The notes below the pieces were generated by a model. That model was not told the DNA's origin. It did no database searches and worked only from the letters and a program-made list of their open reading frames with translations. DNA of 64,000 nt, taken from NCBI RefSeq assembly GCF_020618475.1, contig NZ_CP085335.1:2356001-2420000 (forward strand), written 5' to 3'. This document shows, in pieces, positions 24,243-33,407 of this stretch; the stretch's first letter is position 1, and every line of letters begins with the position of its first letter. The DNA is from Haladaptatus halobius. GTDB lineage: Archaea; Halobacteriota; Halobacteria; Halobacteriales; Haladaptataceae. Made by a program: the position numbers and the translations under genes.

Positions 24243-25166
24243 ATGAGCAGTGACACGAGCGGTGAGGGCGGTCTTCAGAAGTGCGAAGACTGCATCGCCC
24301 CGGCGGAGGCGTTCTCGGTCATCGCCAACGAGACGCGCCTCTCGATTCTGGAGGCGCTCTGGCAAGCGCCGGAGCGCCCCGTCAGTTTCTCCGACCTACG
24401 CAAGGAGGTCGGGATGCGCGACAGCGCCCAATTCAACTACCACCTCCAGCAGTTGGCCGACCACTTCGTCGTCCACACCGATGCGGGCTACGACTTCCGA
24501 CAGGCCGGAAAGAAGGTCGTCAGCGCGATTCTCGCCGGGTCGTTCAACGAACATCCCCGGCTTGACCCCATCGACTTGGACGAGACGTGCGCCGACTGCG
24601 GCGCGAACCTGTGTGCCACCTACGAGGACGAGATGCTGGCAGTGAACTGTCCCGACTGCGGGAAATCGCACGGACGATATCCCTTCCCGCCGGGCGGCCT
24701 GAAAGACCGGACAGACGACGAGATAATGGACGCGTTCAACCAGCGAGTTCGCCACCTCCACTGTCTCGCCGCGGACGGCGTCTGTCACGAGTGCAACGGG
24801 AAAATGACGACGACCATCGTCCGCGACGCCGACGACCGACTCGGACTCGACGTTCGCGTCGACCACCACTGCGAGCAGTGTCGCCACCAACTCCACTCGG
24901 CGGTCGGTCTCAAACTGCTCGACCAGTCGGCGGTCGTCACCTTCTACAGCGACCACGGAATCGACCTCTGTACGAAGCCCTACTGGTCGCTCTCGTGGTG
25001 CGTGAGCGACGAGCACACGACGGTTCTCTCGGACGACCCGTGGCGCGTCCGCGTCACGATTCCGCTGAACGACGAGGAACTGCGCGTCACCCTGGACGAC
25101 GACCTGAACGTCGTCGAAACCGAGCGAACTCGGTCGGCGGCGACTGACGCGAAGAGCACGTCGTGA
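24243..25166 (+). CDS. ArsR-type winged-helix regulator with cysteine-rich C-terminal domain
   Basis: The 307-aa protein has an N-terminal winged helix-turn-helix at residues 20-95 (AFSVIANETRLSILEALWQA, then DLRKEVGMRDSAQFNYHLQQ). A long C-terminal region carries repeated CxxC sites: CADCGANLC, CPDCGKSHG, CHECNGKMT, CEQCRHQLH and a later LCTKPYW. These indicate zinc-binding modules. It is a haloarchaea-type regulator; no target is known, and the sequence does not show an effector. An internal Cys-rich start KCEDCIAP at residues 13-20 may also bind metal. It is divergent from the eIF2 gamma operon and is followed by two small genes on the same strand. Confidence 0.85.
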   Translation: MSSDTSGEGGLQKCEDCIAPAEAFSVIANETRLSILEALWQAPERPVSFSDLRKEVGMRDSAQFNYHLQQLADHFVVHTDAGYDFRQAGKKVVSAILAGSFNEHPRLDPIDLDETCADCGANLCATYEDEMLAVNCPDCGKSHGRYPFPPGGLKDRTDDEIMDAFNQRVRHLHCLAADGVCHECNGKMTTTIVRDADDRLGLDVRVDHHCEQCRHQLHSAVGLKLLDQSAVVTFYSDHGIDLCTKPYWSLSWCVSDEHTTVLSDDPWRVRVTIPLNDEELRVTLDDDLNVVETERTRSAATDAKSTS

Positions 25167-25268
25167 CGGGGAAGTTACAGGAACGGGTTTCAGTAGCGCG
25201 CCCTACAGAAGTGTAATTTATCTAACATTTTTGCCGGTGGTCGTCCTCTCTAACTGAGGAGAACGACC

Positions 25269-25511
25269 ATGAAGTACGAAACCGGATTAGGACTCGCCGA
25301 ACCGAGTTCCTCACACTCCGCGGTGCGTTGGGCGCTCGAACTGCTGCTCGCCCTCGCGGCGAGCGTCGCGTACGTCTACGGCGCGGAGCTGGTCGGGTCG
25401 AGCGTGCCCCTGCTGCTCGCCGGCTGGGTGGCGAGCATCGGCGCCGCGTTCGCGCTCCCGTTCCTCGTCGTCCGAGCCGTGAGCGCGACGCTCGCCGCAC
25501 TGCGGCTGTGA
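25269..25511 (+). CDS. Small two-helix membrane protein
   Basis: The 80-aa frame opens MKYETGLGLAEPSSSHSAVR. Two strongly hydrophobic stretches (ALELLLALAASVAYVYGAEL and VPLLLAGWVASIGAAFALPF) suggest a two-helix membrane protein with a short N-terminal cytoplasmic tail. A TAACATTTTTGCC run about 40 bases upstream may be its promoter. No family or function was recognised. Confidence 0.65.
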   Translation: MKYETGLGLAEPSSSHSAVRWALELLLALAASVAYVYGAELVGSSVPLLLAGWVASIGAAFALPFLVVRAVSATLAALRL

Positions 25512-25595
25512 GGAGCCCTTCTTTCTCGAAGGCTCGGTCGAACCCGACGCGAACGATTATCGAACTCCGAACGCAATCTCCCGTGGGGTGTGATG

Positions 25596-25865
25596 ATGTG
25601 CCATTCGAGAGGTAGCTACTACCGCACCGAAGAACGAGAATCGACCGCCGAAACGGAACGCAAGTCGGAAGACGAGCGCGAGCGAGCTCGCCGACACGAC
25701 GGACTCGTGGCGCGGACGAAAACGCGTTTCGCGTCGCTGTTCGAGAAGGCCGGTGAGGACGAACGGCGCGTGCCGGAGCCGACGGTGACCGTGCGCGAAG
25801 CGGGCGAGCGCCGGGAGGAAATCGCGGCGGACGAGGAAGAAGAGCCGATGCCCGCGGACGACTGA
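25596..25865 (+). CDS. Short charged haloarchaeal protein
   Basis: The frame of about 89 aa begins with the last of three adjacent start codons (25590, 25593, 25596) as MCHSRGSYYRTEERESTAET. Residues 10-45 are rich in Glu and Arg, probably helical. The C-terminus is an acidic tail (EEIAADEEEEPMPADD). A CHSR-like N-terminus is found in several short haloarchaeal proteins. The function is unknown. The gene sits between a small membrane gene and DUF5787 on the same strand. Confidence 0.55.
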   Translation: MCHSRGSYYRTEERESTAETERKSEDERERARRHDGLVARTKTRFASLFEKAGEDERRVPEPTVTVREAGERREEIAADEEEEPMPADD

Positions 25866-25903
25866 CGCGAGACTTTTATTTTCGGCGAACGAATCGTGGT
25901 ATC

Positions 25904-26863
25904 GTGCGAGAGTTCCCGTTCGAGCTGACACTGTGCGCCCACCTCGAAGCGACGACTGACCATCTCGTCGCCCGACAGATCGGCGGCGGCGTACGCGCGC
26001 CCTCAAACCGAATCATCGACGTGCTCTGCGTCGAACCCGGCCCGGCGTTCGACGCTCGAACGAAACTGACCGACGAGCGGATTCCCGACGCCGCGATAGA
26101 GAGCGAAGTGGGCGTCGGGCGGGCGCGCTACTGGCGGAGCGCCTTCGACACGTCGCCCGAGTACGCCCGCGAGGTCGTCGACCGGGCGGTCGATATCGGC
26201 TTCTTCGACCGCGAACGGAGAGGTGGCCGGGAGTACGTCCGGCAGGTCGCGCGCTACCCCGACTGGTTCGGGCGACTCGTCGGTATCGAAAACAAACCCG
26301 ACCTCGGCGAACCCGGCGATTTGCAGATCCAACTCCGCAAGGACGTGAGCCTCGCCCTCGTGGACGAGGTCGTGTTGGCGACCGAGAGTTACGTCACCCG
26401 CGCGCACCTGAACCGCATCCCCGAGGAGGTCGGCGTCTGGCGGTTCGACGACGGAGCGCTCGAAATTGTCAGGGAGCCGACGTCCCTCGAAAGCGACGAC
26501 GCGGGAACCGAACTCGTCGAGGAGCACGCCGGGCGAACCGACGTTCGCGTCGTGAGCGCCGAGGAGAAGGCCCGACGGCGCAGGCGGATGGCGGAACGCG
26601 CCTACGGCAAGGGGTGGCGAACCTACGAGTTCCCGGCCTGCGCCGAAATCGAATCGCAAGACGGCAGCCTGCCGTACTGCCGGTGGAAGGAGCGAGTCGT
26701 GAACCCCGCCCGCTGCGGAGCGGACTGTCCGGGGTGCGACCCCGCCGACCCGCCCGATATCGACCTCGACGCGGAGCGCGATTCGCGGACGCGGTGGGTC
26801 GCCGACCCCGCGGGACGAACGCGACGACAGGCAGGACTCGACAGATTCGAGAGAGATTCGTAA
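25904..26863 (+). CDS. DUF5787-family protein with a PD-(D/E)XK-like motif
   Basis: A GTG start at 25904 gives 319 aa (MREFPFELTLCAHLEATTDH). Residues 110-150 contain RYPDWFGRLVGIENKPDLGE and QIQLRKDVSLALVDEVVLAT. The spacing of acidic residues with E-x-K in IENK recalls the catalytic core of PD-(D/E)XK nucleases. A C-terminal cysteine group (CAEIESQDGSLPYC, then CGADCPGCDP) may bind zinc. The family name is recalled from haloarchaeal annotation. Nuclease activity is inference from motif shape and has not been demonstrated to me. The stop is TAA. Confidence 0.72.
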   Translation: MREFPFELTLCAHLEATTDHLVARQIGGGVRAPSNRIIDVLCVEPGPAFDARTKLTDERIPDAAIESEVGVGRARYWRSAFDTSPEYAREVVDRAVDIGFFDRERRGGREYVRQVARYPDWFGRLVGIENKPDLGEPGDLQIQLRKDVSLALVDEVVLATESYVTRAHLNRIPEEVGVWRFDDGALEIVREPTSLESDDAGTELVEEHAGRTDVRVVSAEEKARRRRRMAERAYGKGWRTYEFPACAEIESQDGSLPYCRWKERVVNPARCGADCPGCDPADPPDIDLDAERDSRTRWVADPAGRTRRQAGLDRFERDS

Positions 26864-26896
26864 ACATACAAGAACGGGGACGGGATAGTGTGGTGT

Positions 26897-28288
26897 ATGC
26901 AGACGCCCTCTCGACGGCGGTTCCTCGCCATCACTGCGATGCTCCTGTGCTGTCTCCCACTGCTCGCTCCGGCGCTCGCCGCACAGTCAGGCGGGCAAGG
27001 AAGCGACGCGAACCCCTGCGTCGGAACCATCGCAAACCCGGCAAACGGAACCACCGTGGTCGCGGTGCAGGGCTACTCGTGGCTCGAAGACGGCGGCAAG
27101 GAACCCGCGAAACTCGTCGCCATTGGGCCGAAAGGGAACGTAAAGTGGGTACACCACACCGCGAAACACGGCATGGTCTGGGGCTACGACGTCGACCCCA
27201 TGCCGAACGGGAACCTCTTCGTCACTGGAACGGCGAACAGAGGGACGGTCGTCTACGAGTTCAACCCCCGCACGCAAGAGCACGTCTGGAAGGAGACGCT
27301 CCCCATCCACGACACGCACGACGTCGACCTCATCAACAACGGGACGCAGTTGCTCGTCGCCAACATGCGCGCCTACAACGAGAAGGCCAAGCGAAACGAC
27401 GACAGCATCTTCGTCTACGACTTGGAGAAAGACGAGGTCGTCTGGCGCTGGTACTTCCGCAAGCACTACCCGAAGAACACCGCGAAGAACTATTCGAACG
27501 ACTGGACGCACGTCAACGATGTGGACAAGATCGGCGACGGGCGGTATCTCGCCTCACCGCGCAACTTCGACCAGGCCATCGTCGTCAACCGCTCCACGAA
27601 CGAGATCGAGATGCGACTCGGCTCTGACGACGACCACGACGTCCTCCACAAACAGCACAACCCGGACTATCTGGAGAGTAAAGACGGGAACCCGACACTT
27701 CTCGTCGCCGACTCTGACAACGGTCGCATCGTCGAGTACGAGAAGCGCGGCGACGACTGGAAGCGGACGTGGGCGCTCGGCAAGCGGGACGACCTCAGAT
27801 GGCCCCGCGACGCCGACCGATTGCCGAACGGGAACACGCTCGTCGGCGACACCAAACACCAGCGCGTCCTCGAAGTGACGCCGACGGGCGAGGTCGTGTG
27901 GGAGTTCTACACGCCGTGGCTAGTGTACGACGTGGAGCGCGTCGGTACCGGCGACGGGTCGAGCGGCCCGACCATCGCCGACCGGAACGCCACGGGAAGC
28001 TATCGCGTGAAAGGGGACACCGAGAAGTACGACGCCGAGACCATGAAGCGGTGCCACAGCTACCTCCAGTCCATCGACGGCTGGGCGGACGGGCAGAAAC
28101 CAGAGACGACGACCGCGACGAACGGTTCCGGCGTGAACGACGACGCCGACCGCAACGATGGGAGTCTCGGCGGACCGACTAATCCCGGCACCGTCACCGA
28201 ACACGAGACGCCGCTCCCCGGCTTCGGCTTCGTGGTCGGCGTCGTCGGCGCTCTAGTCGCTATCGCGCTGTTCGTCCGGCGGCGGTAG
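26897..28288 (+). CDS. Secreted arylsulfotransferase-like beta-propeller with PGF-CTERM-like tail
   Basis: The 463-aa protein from ATG 26897 begins MQTPSRRRFLAITAMLLCCL, a Tat-type signal with SRRRFL. The mature part has repeated WLEDGGKEPAKLVAIGPKGN and VWKETLPIHDTHDVDLINNG style blades typical of arylsulfate sulfotransferase (ASST) proteins, which move sulfate between phenolic compounds. Conserved histidines include HDTHDVD and HVNDVDKIG. The tail is a threonine-rich linker, then LPGFGFVVGVVGALVAIALF and basic RRR, a PGF-CTERM-like archaeosortase signal. It probably ends up anchored on the cell surface. True substrate unknown. Start: an upstream MWC was rejected. The stop is TAG. Confidence 0.82.
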   Translation: MQTPSRRRFLAITAMLLCCLPLLAPALAAQSGGQGSDANPCVGTIANPANGTTVVAVQGYSWLEDGGKEPAKLVAIGPKGNVKWVHHTAKHGMVWGYDVDPMPNGNLFVTGTANRGTVVYEFNPRTQEHVWKETLPIHDTHDVDLINNGTQLLVANMRAYNEKAKRNDDSIFVYDLEKDEVVWRWYFRKHYPKNTAKNYSNDWTHVNDVDKIGDGRYLASPRNFDQAIVVNRSTNEIEMRLGSDDDHDVLHKQHNPDYLESKDGNPTLLVADSDNGRIVEYEKRGDDWKRTWALGKRDDLRWPRDADRLPNGNTLVGDTKHQRVLEVTPTGEVVWEFYTPWLVYDVERVGTGDGSSGPTIADRNATGSYRVKGDTEKYDAETMKRCHSYLQSIDGWADGQKPETTTATNGSGVNDDADRNDGSLGGPTNPGTVTEHETPLPGFGFVVGVVGALVAIALFVRRR

Positions 28289-28352
28289 AGTCAGCACGGG
28301 AATCGGTAGATAGAATCGAGTCGGGACATCGATACAACGGAGCCGGTCGACG

Positions 28353-29171
28353 TTACAGCCGAAATCGCTCGCCGTCGACCGCCAGCGGTTCTTCGAACGC
28401 TTCCTCCACGGGGTAGAAGTGCGAGACGTGGACGAGTCGCGTTTCCTCCGCCCGGAGTTCCTCCGCCAGCGAGAGCGCCCCCTCCCGCGTCGCGTGCTTA
28501 TAGCCGAACGTACGCGGAACGCCGTCTTCGTCGGGGTGTCGTCCGCCGGCCGGGTGGTACTCGCAGAGCGAGGCCGGAACGATGGCGTCCGCCAGCAGCA
28601 GGTCGGCGTCGGCCAGCGCCTTGCGGGACGCCTCGGGAATCGCGTAGCTCGTGTCACCCGTGAGCGCGAGTTTCGCGCCGTTCCCCTCCACCACCACGCC
28701 ATAACAGAGCAGGGGCGGGTGGTCGACCGGGACGAGGGTCACGTCGAATCCGCAGGCGGAAAACGACGAGAGCGGCGTGCGGTCGTGAACCGTGATCCGG
28801 TCGAGGTAGTCGAACTTCGACCGAACCGTCTCCGCGACGCTCTCGCCCGTCTCCGGATCACGTTCGTCTGCGGCGTGGACGGGGAGGGCGTCGAATAGCC
28901 GGTAGGCGTTCCCGAGCCCGTCGAGGTGGTCGAAGTGGACGTGCGTGACGAGGAGTTCATCGGGAAGCGCCACCTCGCGGGTGAGAAACTGATGGCGGAA
29001 ATCCGGACTGGCGTCTATCAGGAGGCTCTCGTCCGTCTCCTCGTTGCGGACATGCACCGAAAAACGCGACCGCTCGACGTCGCGCTCGCGGGCTTCGCGG
29101 CACGTGTCGCAGTCACAGCCCGGGGTCGGCGTTCCCGTGGTGTCGCCGGTGCCGAGGAGGGTGACTTCCAT
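28353..29171 (-). CDS. Metallo-beta-lactamase fold hydrolase (PhnP-like)
   Basis: The 272-aa protein has a PhnP-type N-terminal CDCDTCRE segment (Cys19, Cys21, Cys24) that may bind a structural zinc. LVTHVHFDHLDG supplies His77, His79, Asp81 and His82 of the di-metal site. LALTGDTSYAIPEA and DAIVPASLCEYHPAGG are the other metal-binding motifs. PhnP acts as a phosphodiesterase on cyclic phosphates in phosphonate use; the broader family also holds other hydrolases, so I keep substrate open. The stop codon and the AAA ATPase gene upstream are only three bases apart, so the two are probably co-transcribed. Confidence 0.85.
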   Translation of the reverse strand: MEVTLLGTGDTTGTPTPGCDCDTCREARERDVERSRFSVHVRNEETDESLLIDASPDFRHQFLTREVALPDELLVTHVHFDHLDGLGNAYRLFDALPVHAADERDPETGESVAETVRSKFDYLDRITVHDRTPLSSFSACGFDVTLVPVDHPPLLCYGVVVEGNGAKLALTGDTSYAIPEASRKALADADLLLADAIVPASLCEYHPAGGRHPDEDGVPRTFGYKHATREGALSLAEELRAEETRLVHVSHFYPVEEAFEEPLAVDGERFRL

Positions 29172-29174
29172 CGC

Positions 29175-30506
29175 TCAGTGGTCGTGCGAGTGACCGCTTA
29201 TATCCCCGCCGGCGACCAGCGCGTCATGGTCGCCGTCGATCATGTCGAGGTCTTTCAGGTTGTCGCGCTCCTCGAAGTCCTGTATGGCGTAGAGTAAGTC
29301 CTCCTGTCGGAGTTCGGTTCGGTTCTCGGTCAGCGCCTCCAGCACGGCCTCGCGGAGGACGAGTCGGAGGTCGCTTCCGGTCAGCCCCTCGGTCTTCGTC
29401 GCCAGTTCGTCGGGGTCGAAATCGGAGATCCGCATCCGGCGCGTGATGACCCGGAGGATGTCCGACCGCATCTGCTCGTCCGGCTTCGGGAAGTTCAGAA
29501 TCTCGTCGAAGCGTCGCCACGCCGCCGCGTCGAGTTGGTCGGGATGGTTCGTCGCGCCGATGAGGAGCACGTCGTCTTGGATGAGCGAGATGTTGTCGAT
29601 GGATTTCAGGAGGGTGTTCACGGCGCGCTTGATGGCGGCGTGCTCGTCGCTCCGGCGCGTCTTGGCGACGAAGTCGAACTCGTCCATGAAGAGGATACAG
29701 GGCGAGAGTCGCTTCGCCACTTCGAACACCTTCTCGACGTTCTTCGCCGTCTCGCCGAGATACTGGCTGGTTATCATCGACAGCTTCACCTCCACGAATG
29801 GGAGGTCTAAGTCGTAGCCCAGCGCGCGTGCGGTCGATGTTTTCCCGGTGCCCGGCGGTCCGACGAAGAGCAGTTTCCCGATCTCGCGCAGGCCGATGTC
29901 CGCGAGGTACTCGCGGTGCTCGATGGCCTTCACGATCTTGTGAATCTCGGCCTCCTGGTCTTCGGTGAGCACGAGGTCGTCCAGGGTCAACTCGACCTCC
30001 TCCGGCGCGTGGATGTCAACGAGGTCGAGCATGCTCTCGCCGTCCTCGTCCTCCTCTTCCTCGTCGAAGTGCTCTTCGAGCAGGCTGTCTATCCACGCTC
30101 GGTCGGACTGCACGGGGCGGTTCGCCTCGCGCACCGCCTCATAGTCCGCGTCCACGCCGTCGTAGCCGGAGAGCGCGTACGCGAGCGTCGGGTTCTCCGC
30201 GATGCGCCCCTCGTCGCGCTCCGCGAACCACTCCTCTGCCATGTCCTGTTGGGTCAACTCGATGCTCCCCGAGAACGTGTCCCGCTCGGTGAACATCAGC
30301 TCCGAGATAGCCTCCCACGGCTGGTCGAGATCGGTCGCCTCGCGGGCGGTCTCGACCGATGTTCGGAGCGGTCGCTCGATCGTCCCGTCGTGCCAGAACA
30401 CCTGCCGGATCTTCGGTGGCAGGTCGTTTTCGTCCAAATCTTGGTTCTCGCTGTAGATCCGCGCAGTGAGCAAGAACTCGATTACGTCCAGCGCCCCGCT
30501 GTTCAT
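29175..30506 (-). CDS. AAA-family ATPase, proteasome-ATPase-like
   Basis: The 443-aa protein has a haloarchaea-specific N-terminal region (residues 1-170) that begins MNSGALDVIEFLLTARIYSE and includes an acidic EEHFDEEEEDEDGE patch. The AAA core follows with GPPGTGKTS at residues 216-224, ILFMDEFDF around 271-279 (Asp275, Glu276), the sensor-like IGATNHPDQL and the Arg-finger WRRFDEIL. It ends with a four-helix AAA lid and an acidic/histidine-rich tail (GGDISGHSHDH). A remodelling or unfolding role is inferred from the fold. No client is known. It is upstream of the MBL gene, three bases apart. Confidence 0.84.
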   Translation of the reverse strand: MNSGALDVIEFLLTARIYSENQDLDENDLPPKIRQVFWHDGTIERPLRTSVETAREATDLDQPWEAISELMFTERDTFSGSIELTQQDMAEEWFAERDEGRIAENPTLAYALSGYDGVDADYEAVREANRPVQSDRAWIDSLLEEHFDEEEEDEDGESMLDLVDIHAPEEVELTLDDLVLTEDQEAEIHKIVKAIEHREYLADIGLREIGKLLFVGPPGTGKTSTARALGYDLDLPFVEVKLSMITSQYLGETAKNVEKVFEVAKRLSPCILFMDEFDFVAKTRRSDEHAAIKRAVNTLLKSIDNISLIQDDVLLIGATNHPDQLDAAAWRRFDEILNFPKPDEQMRSDILRVITRRMRISDFDPDELATKTEGLTGSDLRLVLREAVLEALTENRTELRQEDLLYAIQDFEERDNLKDLDMIDGDHDALVAGGDISGHSHDH

Positions 30507-30724
30507 TCTTCCGTGACTTGACGCGGGAGAATCTTAAGCCCGTCGGACGCGGGACGACGGAAATTCGGGATACCGACGTTCGGCAGTCACTTCCGCCGAT
30601 CCAATGCGCCGCATCGAGGATTTTCCAGCTCGTAAACGCCGTTCAGATAGGGGCTGATTTGTCTGCATTTGTAGTAGGTTGCTCGTAACAAAGATCTATC
30701 CTATCAAGGTCATCAATCGGACAC

Positions 30725-31564
30725 ATGAGGCTATCGGGATTCAATTTACCGAACTACGAACGAATCTTGGACGTGGCACTCGACGCGGGATATCGGTTTT
30801 ACACTGTATCCGAGTACGTCGAAGCGGACACGGTAAACGAACCGCACGTCGTCCTGCGACACGACGTCGACCGTCGCGTCGGGAACGCTGTCGCGCTGGC
30901 CAAGGCGGAAGCCGAACGCGGCGTCGGTGCGACCTACTACTTCCGGACGAGCACGTTCGAGCCGGACATCGCCCGAGCGATGGAAGACTTCGGTCACGAG
31001 GTCGGCTACCACTACGAAGACCTCGCGGCGACGCGCGGGAACGTCGAAGCCGCCCACCGTCGATTCGACGAGAATCTGGAACGGTTCCGCGAGCACGTCG
31101 ACGTGAAGACGGCCTGCGCCCACGGGAGCCCGCTCTCGCCGCACCTGAACACGGAGATGTGGGAAGATGCGCGGACGCCGGAACACTACGACCTCGTCGG
31201 GGAAGCCTACGACGCGCTGGAGTTCGACGCGATCGGTCTGTCCGAACTGCTGTACCTGTCGGACACCGGCCGCGACTGGGGTGCGTACGCGCCCGGCGTC
31301 GGAGATGTTCGCTCGACCGCCGACGTTATCGAAGTCATCGAATCGGGTGCGTGTCCGACCCTGTACGTGTTAGCACATCCGAGTCGCTGGGCGACGTCGA
31401 GATTCCAGGCCGTCGAACGACCGAGTTGGGACATCGCCGCCGAAGCCGGGAAAGTCGTCGTGAGTAGCGCCCACGCCGTCCAGCGAGCGGGCGGTCGGTT
31501 CGTCAAAGGAACCCGCGTCGGGAGAGCGGTTCGCTCGGTCACGGCGGGGATGTCACAGGAGTGA
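30725..31564 (+). CDS. NodB-fold polysaccharide-deacetylase-like protein, cytoplasmic
   Basis: The 279-aa protein lacks a signal peptide. It opens MRLSGFNLPNYERILDVALD. PHVVLRHDVDRRVGNAVAL contains the HDVD pair of NodB-like metal sites, with DFGHEVGYHYEDL and ACAHGSPLSPHLNTEM giving the histidine and catalytic-base candidates. Later WAHP-like sequence appears as VLAHPSRWAT. It resembles haloarchaeal polysaccharide-deacetylase-like proteins next to glycan genes. The reaction is not certain, because intracellular members can act on other substrates. A TATA-like TATCCTATCAAG lies about 30 bases upstream. The next gene is six bases downstream, on the same strand. Confidence 0.75.
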   Translation: MRLSGFNLPNYERILDVALDAGYRFYTVSEYVEADTVNEPHVVLRHDVDRRVGNAVALAKAEAERGVGATYYFRTSTFEPDIARAMEDFGHEVGYHYEDLAATRGNVEAAHRRFDENLERFREHVDVKTACAHGSPLSPHLNTEMWEDARTPEHYDLVGEAYDALEFDAIGLSELLYLSDTGRDWGAYAPGVGDVRSTADVIEVIESGACPTLYVLAHPSRWATSRFQAVERPSWDIAAEAGKVVVSSAHAVQRAGGRFVKGTRVGRAVRSVTAGMSQE

Positions 31565-31570
31565 GTCGTC

Positions 31571-32770
31571 GTGAGTAACCAACGACGCTTCACAACAACG
31601 CGACGAGGTGCCCTCCGGGCGGTTGGTGCGACCGTCGGCGGTGCGACGCTGGTCGCCAGAACCACCGCAGCCTCCAATACGACGGGAAAGCTCGTGTTCA
31701 CATACGACGACGGCCCCGTCGAGGATTTTACGCACACGTATCGAAGAGCGCATCGGAAAGAGGGCGTTCCGGGCTGTTCCGCCGTACCGGCGAGGAGCGT
31801 CGGACAGCCCAACTACCTCAGCGAGGCACAGCTCCGCACGCTCGAAGACGAGGGGTGGGAGATCATGTCCCACTCCGTCCACCACCGCGCGCTGGGGGAT
31901 ATTACGGTGACCGAGGATATCGCCCCCGACGACCGGAAACTGTACGTGAAGACGAACCTCCACGGGAAGCGAGCGGGCGACCCGCTCGTCGTCAGCGACG
32001 GGTCGCGCTCGACGACCGTCACGGCCGCCGGACGGGGCTCCGACGACCGCGGCGAGTTCGTCCAACTCGATACGCAAGTCGGGAAGGCGTTCGCGGCGAG
32101 CGACGGCGTCACCGAACGGTACGCGGACGAGGTGCTGCACACGGCCCTCGGAGAGTCGAAAAAGCGACTCGAAACGCACGGCGTGGCCGTCACGAACATG
32201 GTGATGCCGTACGGTGCCTACGGCGCTCGGACGCAGGAACTCGCCGGGGAGTATTACACCGCCGTCGCGAACGGTGGTCTCGCCATCGGCGGACGGGCAC
32301 AGGTTCACCGACCCGAAGATATCACCCTCCCACACCTGTCGAGAGCGATGTTCCGGCGAGGAAAGATGACCGAAGCAAAACAGGGGACGTTTCTCGACCG
32401 GATAGCCGATGCCGACGCGCTCGGCATCCTCGGTGGTCACAGTTGGTGGCAAGAGCGACTTCCCCCGAGTCGAGTCCGAACCGCGATCAGGATGGCGAAG
32501 GCGCGGAACATCGATATCGTCACCCTCCGTGACGCGCTCTCGGAGTTCGAAATCACAAGAACGACGACGGAAACGACGACGGAAACGACGAGACGGACGC
32601 GCTCCCCGACGACGGAGACGAGCGACGACGGATTGGCTCCCGGACAACGGGGAACGACGACCGCAACTTCCGAGACGACGGTCGGCGACGGACAGCCGGG
32701 ATTCGGTTGGCTGGCCGCGATCGTCGGCGTCGGCGGTGTGGTCGCGCTCCGGCGGCGGTTCGGCGAGTAG
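31571..32770 (+). CDS. Secreted polysaccharide deacetylase with Tat signal and PGF-CTERM-like tail
   Basis: A GTG start at 31571 gives 399 aa with TTTRRGALRAVGATVGGATL, a Tat signal. The catalytic domain begins KLVFTYDDGPVEDFTHTY (catalytic DD), then EIMSHSVHHRALG (metal HSxxH) and VMPYGAYGARTQEL. Metal-dependent N-deacetylation of surface polysaccharide is the usual role. A Thr/Ser-rich stalk (TRTTTETTTETTRRTRSPT) precedes GQPGFGWLAAIVGVGGVVAL and RRR, a PGF-CTERM-like anchor. It overlaps closely with the upstream NodB-fold gene, so both probably act in one surface pathway. The stop is TAG. Confidence 0.86.
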   Translation: MSNQRRFTTTRRGALRAVGATVGGATLVARTTAASNTTGKLVFTYDDGPVEDFTHTYRRAHRKEGVPGCSAVPARSVGQPNYLSEAQLRTLEDEGWEIMSHSVHHRALGDITVTEDIAPDDRKLYVKTNLHGKRAGDPLVVSDGSRSTTVTAAGRGSDDRGEFVQLDTQVGKAFAASDGVTERYADEVLHTALGESKKRLETHGVAVTNMVMPYGAYGARTQELAGEYYTAVANGGLAIGGRAQVHRPEDITLPHLSRAMFRRGKMTEAKQGTFLDRIADADALGILGGHSWWQERLPPSRVRTAIRMAKARNIDIVTLRDALSEFEITRTTTETTTETTRRTRSPTTETSDDGLAPGQRGTTTATSETTVGDGQPGFGWLAAIVGVGGVVALRRRFGE

Positions 32771-32812
32771 TTCGCGCGGGCGGCCCGCACGTCAGCTACC
32801 TGGTCGAGTCGG

Positions 32813-33340
32813 CTACGTCGTAGAGTCGGCCGGTAGCTCGTTTTCCGCTCCGTAGACGGTCATGTCGCTCACGTGGCAGCCGCTGTTGAATCCGAACCGC
32901 TGGAACTCGTAGCGGTGATAGCCGTCCATGTACCGGTCGATATCCTCGGCGGTATCGTCCTCGCTGGCGCACGTCGAGACGTTGTTCAGCGCGACGATGA
33001 TGGGGGATTTCGCACCGCTGAGGTCGAACGATTCGTTGGTGCTGACGACGTCTGCGTCAGCGGCTTCGAGGTACCACGTGAGCGGCAGGCAGGCGTGCCA
33101 GCCGGCCCCGGGGGGTGGCACATCGTGCGCCGATTCGGTCGGCGAGTGGAGTTCTTCGCCGTAGAACAGCACGTCGGTTCCTGGGTTCTCGTCCGCGATT
33201 CGCTCGAGGTCGTGCAGCAGTGGCTTCGCGTCGGCCGAGGAGGACTGGGCGTACTGGACGAGTTGGTTGTCCGGACTCTGTGAAACCAGAAGACAGTCAT
33301 CTTTGAGAATTAATAATTTGTGAAACGTCTTCGCGTTCAC
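32813..33340 (-). pseudogene. Partial duplicate of the Agl23 C-terminal domain
   Basis: The frame (175 aa from a GTG) carries an unrelated start MNAKTFHKLLILKDDCLLV and then repeats the C-terminal domain of the gene at 33408: SQSPDNQLVQYAQSSS, DVLFYGEELHSPTESAHDV and DTAEDIDRYMDGYHRYEF. About two thirds of residues match the parent by eye. None of the membrane region is present and no signal sequence is visible, so the fragment cannot sit where the parent domain does. A direct partial duplication followed by divergence is the likely origin. The fragment could still be expressed, but nothing here shows it. Confidence 0.7.
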
Positions 33341-33407
33341 GGCGCGAGAATTCGTAGACGGTTGTGACCCGATAGCGGCAAGTGCGACGACGTTTCGATG
33401 CAGCCGG

